40,435 nt of DNA, taken from an uncultured beta proteobacterium (GTDB lineage: Bacteria; Pseudomonadota; Gammaproteobacteria; Burkholderiales; Burkholderiaceae). The notes beneath the pieces are model-generated. The model saw nothing but the letters and a program-made list of their open reading frames with translations. It made no database searches and was not told the DNA's origin. Position 1 is the first letter of the stretch, and each line of letters starts with the position of its first letter. Shown here one piece after another: positions 23,505 through 31,630 of this stretch. Position numbers and translations under genes: made by a program. Location of the stretch: contig CAIMOW010000047.1 in NCBI GenBank assembly GCA_903843235.1, positions 1-40,435 of the forward strand, written 5' to 3'.

Positions 23505-24781
23505 TGAGTAGCTAAATTTTTCTGGGTGATAAGTTTATCTACGATTTCAATCCAATGTAAAACTGGAGTGTCGTCTTGTTGTAAGTGTGTAATGCAGCCA
23601 ATATTGCCAGAGACAATCGTTTCAGCCCCGGACTCTTCACAAGCAGTTTGCAAATGTGCTAATTTATTTTTTCGTAGTTGTTCGGATAATTCAGGTTGGG
23701 TAACCGAGTAGGTACCTGCAGACCCGCAGCAGAGATGGCTGTCGGTACAGAGATTGACGCCAACACCAATACTACTCAATAGCCCTTCAACCTTGCCGCG
23801 GATTTGCTGACCGTGTTGCAAAGTGCATGGTGGGTGATACACCACGCCTGGCTTAGGAGCTGTACCGATGAGGCTTGTAAGTTCGCTTTGGAGGGTGGGA
23901 AGTATTTCTGAAATATCTTTGGTTAATTCAGAAATCTTCTTTGCCTTGATCGAGTAGTTTGTGTCATGAGCAAAGAGATGGCCATAGTCTTTCACCATCA
24001 CACCACACCCAGATGCCGTCATGACAATCGCTTCTACACCTTGCTCAACTAGCGGCCACCAAGCATCAATATTTTGCTTGGCATTCCGAAGGCCACCATC
24101 TTGATCATTCAGGTGGTAACGTAAAGCACCACAACAAGTTGCATTGGGCGCGCTAGTCAACTGAATTTTCAAAGCATCAAGTACACGCGCAGTTGCAGAG
24201 TTGATGTTGGGAAGCATGCCAGGTTGTACGCAACCCTCTAGTAAGAGCATCTTGCGAGCGTGGCTTGCTTGAGGTCGTCCATAAGGGTCAGTAGTTTTTG
24301 CTAAAGCTTTACTTTTCGCTTCTGGAATCTTGCGTTTGATTCCAGATGGCATGATGGGTCGCACAAAGCGCCCTAATGCCATCGCCGAATTAAATAATGC
24401 CGGCTTAGTTAAACCTTCTTTAAGTGCCCAACGAGTAATGCGCTCAGCTAATGGACGGGCTGGGGTATTGTCTTCTGTCCATTTGCGACCGATATCTACA
24501 AGATTGCCATATTGCACGCCGCTAGGACAGGTGCTCTCGCAATTGCGGCAAGTCAGACAGCGATCTAAGTGAGTACGTGTTTTTTCTGTCGGTCTTTGGC
24601 CTTCAGCAATTTGTTTGATGAGGTAAATACGTCCGCGAGGGCCATCCAATTCATCGCCCAGGAGTTGGTAGGTTGGACAGGTTGCTGTGCAGAAGCCGCA
24701 GTGAACGCATTTTTCTAAAATACGCACAGCTTCTATGCCTTCAGGTGTGTTGGCAAATTGAGGGGCAAGTTGAGTTTGCAT
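23501..24781 (-). CDS. glcF: Glycolate oxidase iron-sulfur subunit GlcF
   Basis: Electron-transfer subunit of membrane-associated glycolate oxidase, which converts glycolate to glyoxylate. The 426-residue protein has two 4Fe-4S ferredoxin motifs, CVHCGFCTATCP (Cys 25, 28, 31, 35) and CLTCRNCESTCP (Cys 75, 78, 81, 85). Two cysteine-rich CCG domains follow, with CCGALRYH and CCGSAGTYSV. It is third in glcD-glcE-glcF, 8 nt after glcE, with no strong Shine-Dalgarno. Its stop overlaps the yggS start. Confidence 0.96.
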   Translation of the reverse strand: MQTQLAPQFANTPEGIEAVRILEKCVHCGFCTATCPTYQLLGDELDGPRGRIYLIKQIAEGQRPTEKTRTHLDRCLTCRNCESTCPSGVQYGNLVDIGRKWTEDNTPARPLAERITRWALKEGLTKPALFNSAMALGRFVRPIMPSGIKRKIPEAKSKALAKTTDPYGRPQASHARKMLLLEGCVQPGMLPNINSATARVLDALKIQLTSAPNATCCGALRYHLNDQDGGLRNAKQNIDAWWPLVEQGVEAIVMTASGCGVMVKDYGHLFAHDTNYSIKAKKISELTKDISEILPTLQSELTSLIGTAPKPGVVYHPPCTLQHGQQIRGKVEGLLSSIGVGVNLCTDSHLCCGSAGTYSVTQPELSEQLRKNKLAHLQTACEESGAETIVSGNIGCITHLQQDDTPVLHWIEIVDKLITQKNLATQ

Positions 24782-24789
24782 ATGGAGGC

Positions 24790-25941
24790 TTAAGGGAGGC
24801 GGTTAGTGGCAAAAACGCCTGCTGGATCAAAGGCTGCTCGGAGACGCGCTTGTACTGTTTCTAAGGCTTGCGAGTGGGCTTGCTCACTCAATTTTGTAAA
24901 ACGCTCTTTTGCTGGATCGATATTACTTCCCTGTCGAAAACGTATTGCGTGTCCACCATTGGCGCCAGCCAATGCTTTAATCGCAGCAAAAGTGGAGTCA
25001 CCACTAGAACCTTTCCACCAACGCTGTTGCCCATGCCATTCCATGACAATTTCATTAGACATATCTGGCAGACGAATCGGACCACAAGCTGCGGGAAGCG
25101 CTAGGCGATAAAGCGTTTCATCTGCACCCAAATTAGTAAATGGATTGAGTTGTTGTTCACGTAAATTACTCCAAAACTCTTGGGCTGTTATTGGGTCAAG
25201 TTCTTTTGCATTGATTGATGCGTTCACCAAAGGGATTGCTGCATGAACTGCAGCAGTTGCTCCAGACAGTCGAACGCTTAACTCACCATGCTCTTCAGAA
25301 TCTGCTGCACCAATCCAACAGCTTGCAGATAAAGGTAATGGCTGCCCAGCCCATTCATTCAAGAGCTGATGCGCATGAGCTTGAGATATGTGACAACGCA
25401 GGGTAGCTGTCGCAGCTGGCTTCGGTAAGACCTTAACTGAGGCTTCAAGCAGGAGAGCAAGAGTACCCAGAGAGCCCGGCATTAAACGAGAGACGTCATA
25501 TCCAGCAACATTCTTAATGACCTGGCCTCCAAAAGATAAATCTTGGCCTTTACCATCCATGACGCGCGTGCCTAAAACAAAGTCTCTGAGGTTGCCGACA
25601 CTGATCCGTCCTGGTCCAGCAAGACCAGCGGCAACGGCACCACCAAAAGTAGCTGCATCGCCAAAGTGCGGAGGTTCAAAAGGCAGGGTCTGATTTTTTT
25701 TCGCTAAAGCGGCTTCAATTTCTTTCAGAGGTGTTCCAGCGCAAGCGGTAATGACCAACTCTTCAGGTTGGTACTCCAAAATTCCAGAGTAGGCACGAGT
25801 GTTTAGCTTTGCAAAGCTATTAGGATTGCCATACCAAGATTTTGTTCCACCGCCTTCAATAGAGAGAGGTGCACCAGTTTTAGCTGCTTGCAGAATTTGA
25901 TCGCGGAATAAATCAATATTTGGATTTGGTAGATGAATCAT
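24790..25941 (-). CDS. glcE: Glycolate oxidase FAD-binding subunit GlcE
   Basis: Second flavin-fold subunit of glycolate oxidase, 383 residues, somewhat longer than E. coli GlcE. The PCMH-type FAD-binding fold is visible in SIEGGGTKSWYG near residue 28, FGGAVAAGLAGPGRISVGNLRDFVLG near residues 104-129, and QVIKNVAGYDVSRLMPGSLGTLALL. The C-terminal part is variable. Its ATG shares one base with the glcD TAA stop (TAATG), a tight translational coupling. Confidence 0.94.
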   Translation of the reverse strand: MIHLPNPNIDLFRDQILQAAKTGAPLSIEGGGTKSWYGNPNSFAKLNTRAYSGILEYQPEELVITACAGTPLKEIEAALAKKNQTLPFEPPHFGDAATFGGAVAAGLAGPGRISVGNLRDFVLGTRVMDGKGQDLSFGGQVIKNVAGYDVSRLMPGSLGTLALLLEASVKVLPKPAATATLRCHISQAHAHQLLNEWAGQPLPLSASCWIGAADSEEHGELSVRLSGATAAVHAAIPLVNASINAKELDPITAQEFWSNLREQQLNPFTNLGADETLYRLALPAACGPIRLPDMSNEIVMEWHGQQRWWKGSSGDSTFAAIKALAGANGGHAIRFRQGSNIDPAKERFTKLSEQAHSQALETVQARLRAAFDPAGVFATNRLP

Positions 25942-27455
25942 TAGAAGCGCTCCAATTCTGGAAAAGGCAGAGCGCCACCACTAATCCGCATTCGGCCATA
26001 TTCGGCGCAGCGATGTAATGAAGGAATTGCTTTATCAGGGTTGAGTAATCGCTCTGGATCAAAGGCGTCTTTTACACCCCAGAATGCCTCACGCTCACCT
26101 TCTCCAAATTGCACGCACATTGAATTAATTTTTTCAATACCAACGCCGTGCTCACCAGTAATTGTGCCACCTAGCTCAACACAAGCCTCTAAAATTTCGG
26201 TACCAAAATCTTCAGCACGGTGCCATTCATCTTGATCGGCACCATTAAAGAGAATCAGTGGATGCATATTGCCGTCACCCGCATGAAATACGTTTAAACA
26301 GCTAAGACCATATTTCTTTTCCATTACCTGGATGCGCTTAAGCAAAGTTGCAATATGTCTGCGAGGAATAGTGCCATCCATGCAGTAGTAGTCTGCAGCA
26401 ATACGACCAGCAGCAGGAAAGGCGTTCTTACGCCCACTCCAAAATTTGAGACGTTCAGTTTCATCTTTGGAAATTTGAATGCCACTAGCGCCCGATTTTT
26501 CAAGGACCGCCGTCATGCGTTCTATCTCTTCAGCGACCTCTTCGGGGGTGCCATCAGACTCGCATAACAAGATCGCTGATGCATCTAAGTCGTAACCAGC
26601 GTGCACAAATTCTTCGACGGCATGAGTGGTGGCTTTATCCATCATTTCTAGCCCAGCTGGAATTATGCCCGCAGCAATGATGTCAGCTACTGCATTGCCA
26701 CCTTTTTCAATATCATCAAAACTCGCCATAATCACCCGAGCAAGTTTGGGTTTAGCAACCAACTTCACAGTAACTTCGGTGACAACTGCTAGCATGCCTT
26801 CACTGCCAACCATGATGGCCAATAAATCTAAACCTGGAGAGTCTGGCGCTAAGCTACCAAATTCTACAATCTCGCCATTCATCAGGAGACCGCGTACTTT
26901 TAAAACGTTGTGCAGGGTGAGACCATATTTGAGACAGTGAACACCACCAGAGTTTTCATTCACATTGCCGCCAATAGAGCAGGCAATTTGCGACGAAGGA
27001 TCTGGAGCGTAATATAGACCGAGATGGGCAACTGCCTCTGAGATGGCTAAATTTCTAACGCCAGGCTGCACCACCGCAGTTCTAGTGAAGGAGTCAATAC
27101 TGATAATTTTTTTGAGCTTAGCAAGTGAGAGTACAAGTCCTTGTGCAATGGGCATCGCGCCGCCGGATAAACCTGTGCCAGATCCGCGTGGAACTACCGG
27201 AACTCGCATGGCATAACAAATCTTCAGAATCTGGGCTGCCTGTTCTTCGGTTTCAGGCAGGGCGACAGCTAAAGGCATTCGACGATAGGCCGCCAAGCCA
27301 TCGCATTCATAGGGAATGGTGTCTTCAGGCTCCCAAAGTAAGGCATGCTCAGGCAGGATGGGCTTAAGAGCGAATACGAGCTTAGATTGCAGGGCGCTGA
27401 TAGCGGCTTGGTCCGGGAGTGTGGTCACCATATTCATGTAGATCATTTTAGTCAT
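25941..27455 (-). CDS. glcD: Glycolate oxidase catalytic subunit GlcD
   Basis: FAD-linked catalytic subunit that oxidises glycolate, and possibly D-lactate, to the 2-oxo acid. The 504 residues match the family. The FAD-binding half contains VPRGSGTGLSGGAMPI near residue 90 and IGGNVNENSGGVHCLKYGLT, and the C-terminal half contains NVFHAGDGNMHPLI and GGTITGEHGVGIEK, the conserved metal/substrate His region. The exact start is uncertain: Met codons lie at 27455, 27446, 27437 and 27431. It is first in the glcDEF-yggS-proC operon and divergent from the adenosyltransferase only 17 nt away. Confidence 0.94.
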   Translation of the reverse strand: MTKMIYMNMVTTLPDQAAISALQSKLVFALKPILPEHALLWEPEDTIPYECDGLAAYRRMPLAVALPETEEQAAQILKICYAMRVPVVPRGSGTGLSGGAMPIAQGLVLSLAKLKKIISIDSFTRTAVVQPGVRNLAISEAVAHLGLYYAPDPSSQIACSIGGNVNENSGGVHCLKYGLTLHNVLKVRGLLMNGEIVEFGSLAPDSPGLDLLAIMVGSEGMLAVVTEVTVKLVAKPKLARVIMASFDDIEKGGNAVADIIAAGIIPAGLEMMDKATTHAVEEFVHAGYDLDASAILLCESDGTPEEVAEEIERMTAVLEKSGASGIQISKDETERLKFWSGRKNAFPAAGRIAADYYCMDGTIPRRHIATLLKRIQVMEKKYGLSCLNVFHAGDGNMHPLILFNGADQDEWHRAEDFGTEILEACVELGGTITGEHGVGIEKINSMCVQFGEGEREAFWGVKDAFDPERLLNPDKAIPSLHRCAEYGRMRISGGALPFPELERF

Positions 27456-27460
27456 TTACC

Positions 27461-27491
27461 TATAATGAGTTTATGGGAAATCGACTTTCAA
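27461..27491. promoter_or_regulatory. Overlapping divergent promoter candidates for glcD and the adenosyltransferase
   Basis: On the minus strand TTGAAA (27491-27486), an 18-nt spacer and CATTAT (27467-27462) form a plausible glcD promoter. On the plus strand a perfect TATAAT at 27461-27466 lies 6 nt before the adenosyltransferase ATG, without a good -35. The two -10 boxes overlap almost completely, so use of one would exclude the other. Both predicted starts fall at or next to the start codons. Confidence 0.45.
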
Positions 27492-28039
27492 AAATTGCTA
27501 CCAGAACCGGTGACGCCGGAATGACCGGATTGGGTGACGGCAGTCGCGTGGAGAAGGATCATTTGCGAATCTGCGCTATGGGTGACGTGGATGAGCTGAA
27601 CTCTGAAATTGGCGTTCTGATGACTGAAACCCTGCCTGAAAGCATTTCCGCAGAGTTACGAACATTATTTTTGCAAGTGCAGCATGATCTTTTTGACTTG
27701 GGCGGCGAGCTTTGCATCCCGAATTACACCTTGCTTAAACCAGAGCATGTTGCCCAATTAGATGTTTGGCTCGAGCAATACAACAAGACTTTGCCTCCTC
27801 TCACCGAATTTATCCTTCCTGGAGGAACTCGTGCTGCTGCACAAGCTCATGTGTGTCGAACCGTCTGTAGAAGAGCAGAGCGCTCTATTGTGCGACTTGG
27901 CTGGGCTGAGCCTTTGTATGATGCCCCACGTCAATACGTCAATCGCCTATCCGACTTGCTATTTGTATTGTCTCGAGTCTTTAACCGGGCAGCTGGTGGT
28001 ACGGACATTCTTTGGAATCATGAAAAAGTTGACAAATAA
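27473..28039 (+). CDS. pduO: Cob(I)yrinic acid a,c-diamide / cob(I)alamin adenosyltransferase, PduO type
   Basis: Makes adenosylcobalamin from reduced corrinoid and ATP in the cytoplasm; it acts as a trimer. The 188-residue PduO/MMAB-type domain shows the N-terminal ATP loop TRTGDAGMTGLGDG (residues 10-23), DELNSEIG, and the C-terminal HVCRTVCRRAERSIVRL and YVNRLSDLLFVLSRV signatures. The start is fixed because the family begins at this point and a stop codon lies just upstream in frame. There is no Shine-Dalgarno, only a TATAAT 6 nt before the ATG. No corrinoid synthesis or B12-dependent enzyme gene is nearby. Confidence 0.95.
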   Translation: MGNRLSKIATRTGDAGMTGLGDGSRVEKDHLRICAMGDVDELNSEIGVLMTETLPESISAELRTLFLQVQHDLFDLGGELCIPNYTLLKPEHVAQLDVWLEQYNKTLPPLTEFILPGGTRAAAQAHVCRTVCRRAERSIVRLGWAEPLYDAPRQYVNRLSDLLFVLSRVFNRAAGGTDILWNHEKVDK

Positions 28040-28070
28040 ATGAGGTCAAGTAATTGAGCCTCATTTATTT
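28034..28070. terminator. Terminator hairpin between the adenosyltransferase and aroG
   Basis: AAATAAATGAGG plus TCAA (28034-28049) pairs with TTGA plus CCTCATTTATTT (28054-28070) around a GTAA loop, with one bulged G at 28058. The stem contains the adenosyltransferase stop codon. Both ends are A/T-rich, so the hairpin can work in either direction between these convergent genes. Confidence 0.75.
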
Positions 28071-28114
28071 GATACAGAATTAGCGCCCCAGAGGCGTCAA
28101 TTTTATTTCTGAAC

Positions 28115-29239
28115 TTATTTTTTAGATTTGCGACGAGTTTTTACAGCTGTAGCCAAGCGTTGTAATACATTGACTGAATTTTCCCAGTTAATGCAGGCAT
28201 CCGTAATGCTCGTGCCGTATTCCAATTTGTTTGGATCATCCTTGCCTGGCGTAAATTTTTGAGCGCCATCATTAAGATGGCTTTCAATCATGACACCAAA
28301 CACTTTGCGTGAGCCAGATTCAATTTGTTCGGCAATATTTTCAGCAACCACAATTTGACGCTCATGCTTCTTGCTTGAGTTTGCGTGGGATAGATCAACC
28401 ATCAGGCTGGCTGGAAGCTTTGCTGCTGCTAGTTCAGCGCATGCTGCATCGACAAATCTGGCTTCGTAATTTGGCTCTTTACCGCCGCGTAAAATGACAT
28501 GGCAATCTTTATTGCCCTTCGTTTCCACGATCGACACTTGACCATTCTTGTGAACAGATAAGAAGTGATGTGGTCGGCTTGCTGCTTGAATAGCATCAGT
28601 AGCAATTTTGATATTGCCATCAGTACCGTTCTTAAAGCCAATGGGAGCGGATAAGCCAGAAGCGAGTTCACGATGAACTTGGCTCTCGGTTGTGCGAGCG
28701 CCGATGGCACCCCAAGAAATCAGATCAGCAATATATTGCGGAGAAATGACGTCAAGGAATTCGCTTCCTGCTGGCATGCCAAGTCGATTAATTTCCATGA
28801 GTACTTGACGTGCAATACGCAAGCCTTCTTCGATGCGATAGCTTTCATCAAGATAGGGGTCATTGATCAGACCTTTCCATCCAATAGTAGTACGTGGCTT
28901 TTCAAAATACACCCGCATCACAATTTCGAGTTCACTAGAGAAGCGTTTACGTTCGACTAAGAGACGTTGGCAATATTCCAACGCTGCTCTTGGATCATGA
29001 ATGGAACAAGGTCCAATAATGACCAATAAGCGGTCGTCTTTGCCGTGAATAATGTCGCGAATCTTGCCACGAGTATTACTGATCAATGATTCAGTTGGTG
29101 TTCCCGAGATGGGGAAGAAGCGAATCAAATGCTCTGGCGGAGGTAGAACAGTGATGTTATGAATGCGTTGATCGTCGGTATCTGACGTTTTATCAACGGC
29201 AGCGTACCAATTGGCTGGATTAGTATTTTGTTGGCTCAT
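28115..29239 (-). CDS. aroG: 3-deoxy-7-phosphoheptulonate (DAHP) synthase, type I
   Basis: First step of the shikimate pathway, condensing phosphoenolpyruvate and erythrose 4-phosphate. The 374-residue type I (AroFGH) enzyme has the metal-site motif IIGPCSIHDP (Cys at residue 78), FEKPRTTIGWKGLINDP, GAIGARTTESQVHRELASGLS and the C-terminal GVMIESHLNDGAQKF. Which aromatic amino acid inhibits it cannot be decided here, so the symbol aroG is by general resemblance. It lies 19 nt after tldD, so it is probably the last gene of yhdP-nitrilase-tldD-aroG. Confidence 0.92.
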   Translation of the reverse strand: MSQQNTNPANWYAAVDKTSDTDDQRIHNITVLPPPEHLIRFFPISGTPTESLISNTRGKIRDIIHGKDDRLLVIIGPCSIHDPRAALEYCQRLLVERKRFSSELEIVMRVYFEKPRTTIGWKGLINDPYLDESYRIEEGLRIARQVLMEINRLGMPAGSEFLDVISPQYIADLISWGAIGARTTESQVHRELASGLSAPIGFKNGTDGNIKIATDAIQAASRPHHFLSVHKNGQVSIVETKGNKDCHVILRGGKEPNYEARFVDAACAELAAAKLPASLMVDLSHANSSKKHERQIVVAENIAEQIESGSRKVFGVMIESHLNDGAQKFTPGKDDPNKLEYGTSITDACINWENSVNVLQRLATAVKTRRKSKK

Positions 29240-29258
29240 ACGGCTATTTTAAGCCGTA

Positions 29259-30749
29259 TCAGGCTGTTCCACCCACAGTCAGGCTATCAATCCGTAAAGT
29301 TGGCTGCCCAACCCCTACGGGAACACTTTGCCCTTCTTTGCCACAGACCCCAACGCCGCCATCCAATTTGAGGTCATTTCCGATCATGGAAACCTGTTTT
29401 AGGGACTCGGGACCACTACCAATAATCGTTGCACCTTTAACGGGGTATTGGATTTTGCCGTTTTCCACCCAATAGGCTTCGGATGCGGAAAACACAAATT
29501 TGCCACTAGTGATGTCCACCTGCCCACCACCAAAATTGACTGCATAGAGCCCACGTTTAATGCTGGCGACAATTTCTTGGGGATCATCTTTCCCAGCCAA
29601 CATGTAGGTATTAGTCATACGCGGCATTGGTAGTGAAGCAAAGCTTTCACGCCGGCCATTGCCAGTGAGCGGCATTTTCATCAGGCGGGCATTCAGACTG
29701 TCTTGAATGTAACCCTTCAAAATGCCATCTTCTATAAGTGTTGTGCATTGGGTTGGCGTACCTTCGTCATCAATATTGAGCGAGCCTCGGCGACCAGAGA
29801 GGGCGCCATCATCGACAACCGTAACGCCTTTAGCGGCTACCCGTTGACCAATGCGACCTGCAAATGCTGAAGAGCCTTTGCGATTGAAGTCACCCTCAAG
29901 GCCGTGACCTACTGCTTCATGAAGTAACACTCCAGGCCAGCCTGGCCCCATGACTACTGTCATTGGGCCAGCAGGTGCGGCGCGTGAGTCGAGATTCACG
30001 AGGGCGCCATCGACCGCTTCATCTACATATTGATTGATGAGTCCCGTATTGAAGTACCCGTAGTCATGTCTTGCACCGCCACCAGATGATCCAGACTCGC
30101 GACGTCCATTATGTTCTGCGATCACATGGACTGAGATGCGCACTAGCGGACGAATATCTGCAGCCAGCAGGCCATCTGCACGCAGCACTAAGACTACATC
30201 AAACTCTCCGGCAAGGCTTGCCATCACTTGAATGATGCGGGGATCGCGTGCCTTAGCGCGGCGCTCGATACTTTCAAGTAGAGCAATTTTTTCTTTAGGT
30301 TGAAGTGAGTCCAAGGGATTTAAATCGGAGTAAAGCTCATTAGAAATAGGGTTAAAGATTTTGCTAGCAACTGCTTGCTTGCCACCTTCTGGGCCAATTA
30401 CACGGGTTGCCTTGGCCGCCTTATTTAAGGCTTCTAAATTAATTTCATCTGAATAGGCAAAGGCCGTTTTATCTCCATAGATCGCGCGCACACCGACACC
30501 TTGGTCGATGTTGAAGCTACCAGATTTAACGATGCCTTCTTCAAGACTCCAGCTTTCACTGCGAGTGTGCTGAAAATACAAATCAGCATCATCAAGGCGG
30601 TGGGCAAACATACTACCGAACGTGCGATGCAAGTCTTGTTCGGATAAACCAGTTGGCTCAAGCAGAATCGATTTAGCTAACTTAAGAAGATCCGCCTGTT
30701 TTTTGGGTTTGGTCCAATCAGTTGGAAATAGCGCTTCTGGTGCATTCAT
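29259..30749 (-). CDS. tldD: Metalloprotease TldD
   Basis: Zn-dependent protease subunit that works with TldE/PmbA to degrade or trim small unfolded peptides. The 496-residue protein has the hallmark metal site [11 protein letters not shown] (His 277 and 282), followed by [20 protein letters not shown] and [17 protein letters not shown]. It is slightly longer than E. coli TldD. tldE/pmbA is not in the window. The placement next to yhdP and a nitrilase-family gene is a widely conserved arrangement. It lies 23 nt after the nitrilase gene and 19 nt before aroG. Confidence 0.96.
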   Translation of the reverse strand: MNAPEALFPTDWTKPKKQADLLKLAKSILLEPTGLSEQDLHRTFGSMFAHRLDDADLYFQHTRSESWSLEEGIVKSGSFNIDQGVGVRAIYGDKTAFAYSDEINLEALNKAAKATRVIGPEGGKQAVASKIFNPISNELYSDLNPLDSLQPKEKIALLESIERRAKARDPRIIQVMASLAGEFDVVLVLRADGLLAADIRPLVRISVHVIAEHNGRRESGSSGGGARHDYGYFNTGLINQYVDEAVDGALVNLDSRAAPAGPMTVVMGPGWPGVLLHEAVGHGLEGDFNRKGSSAFAGRIGQRVAAKGVTVVDDGALSGRRGSLNIDDEGTPTQCTTLIEDGILKGYIQDSLNARLMKMPLTGNGRRESFASLPMPRMTNTYMLAGKDDPQEIVASIKRGLYAVNFGGGQVDITSGKFVFSASEAYWVENGKIQYPVKGATIIGSGPESLKQVSMIGNDLKLDGGVGVCGKEGQSVPVGVGQPTLRIDSLTVGGTA

Positions 30750-30772
30750 ATTATTTTGGTAAGTCTTTCGCT

Positions 30773-31606
30773 TTATAGCTTGCGGTGTTTCAGTGCTGGG
30801 AGCTTAGAGCGTACCTCGTTTAATTTATCTTTGCTTAGAACCCCGGAAATAAAGCCTTCGCCTTCTGGAAGGTTTGCTAATACCGTACCCCAGGGGTCTA
30901 TGAGCATACTATTGCCCCACGTACGGCGTTGATTAATATGCGTTCCGCCCTGTGCTGAAGATAGGACATAGCATTGGTTTTCAATCGCACGGGCGCGTAG
31001 CAGAATTTCCCAATGGTCCTTGCCGGTGGTGTAAGTAAAGGCCGCTGGAATGATGTGGCAATCCACCTCTCCTAGAGATCTATATAACTCCGGAAATCGC
31101 AGGTCGTAACAAATGCTTAAGCCAAAGCGCCATTCTTCATTATCGATCTTGATAGAAAGTACACTCGGAGTATTGCCTGCCTCGATCGTTTCGGATTCTT
31201 CATAGCGCTCGGTTGCTGTCTGAAAGCCAAATAAATGAATCTTGTCGTATCGCCCAATACGCTGGCCTTGAGGATCAAAAACTAAGGTGGTGTTCAATAC
31301 TTTATTAGTTGCCTGTGCCTCAAGTGGAATGGTTCCAGCAACTAGATAGATGCCGTTTGTTTTTGCCATAGCGGCCAACTGTTCTTGAATGGGTCCACCC
31401 CCCAATTTTTCTCTAGCGAGAACTTTGTCGGTATCTTTTAATCCCATGAGGCAAAAGTATTCGGGCAAAACTACGAGCTGAGCACCCGTTTTGGCTGCCT
31501 GCCCGATCAATTTTTTGGCTGTATCCAGATTCTCTTGAAGCGCTGGGGTAGAGATCATCTGAATAGAAGCGATATTTAATTCAGAAGGCATAGCTGAAGC
31601 GCTCAT
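30773..31606 (-). CDS. Carbon-nitrogen hydrolase (nitrilase superfamily, Nit1-like)
   Basis: Cytoplasmic amidase of the nitrilase superfamily. The Glu-Lys-Cys triad is visible in [18 protein letters not shown] and [12 protein letters not shown]. The wording is closest to the Nit1/deaminated-glutathione amidase group, which repairs side products of transaminases; that assignment is inference. The track start is a TTG at 31618. I prefer the ATG at 31606 (277 residues), with another ATG at 31591; none has a clear ribosome binding site. It sits between yhdP and tldD in the same direction with short gaps. Confidence 0.88.
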   Translation of the reverse strand: MSASAMPSELNIASIQMISTPALQENLDTAKKLIGQAAKTGAQLVVLPEYFCLMGLKDTDKVLAREKLGGGPIQEQLAAMAKTNGIYLVAGTIPLEAQATNKVLNTTLVFDPQGQRIGRYDKIHLFGFQTATERYEESETIEAGNTPSVLSIKIDNEEWRFGLSICYDLRFPELYRSLGEVDCHIIPAAFTYTTGKDHWEILLRARAIENQCYVLSSAQGGTHINQRRTWGNSMLIDPWGTVLANLPEGEGFISGVLSKDKLNEVRSKLPALKHRKL

Positions 31607-31630
31607 AGGTATTCGCAATAAAGAGATAAG

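Noticed and set aside
28083-28098. Short CGCC/GGCG hairpin downstream of aroG
   Set aside because: Only about 4 bp of stem and no T-run on the minus strand; the longer hairpin at 28034-28070 is the better terminator.
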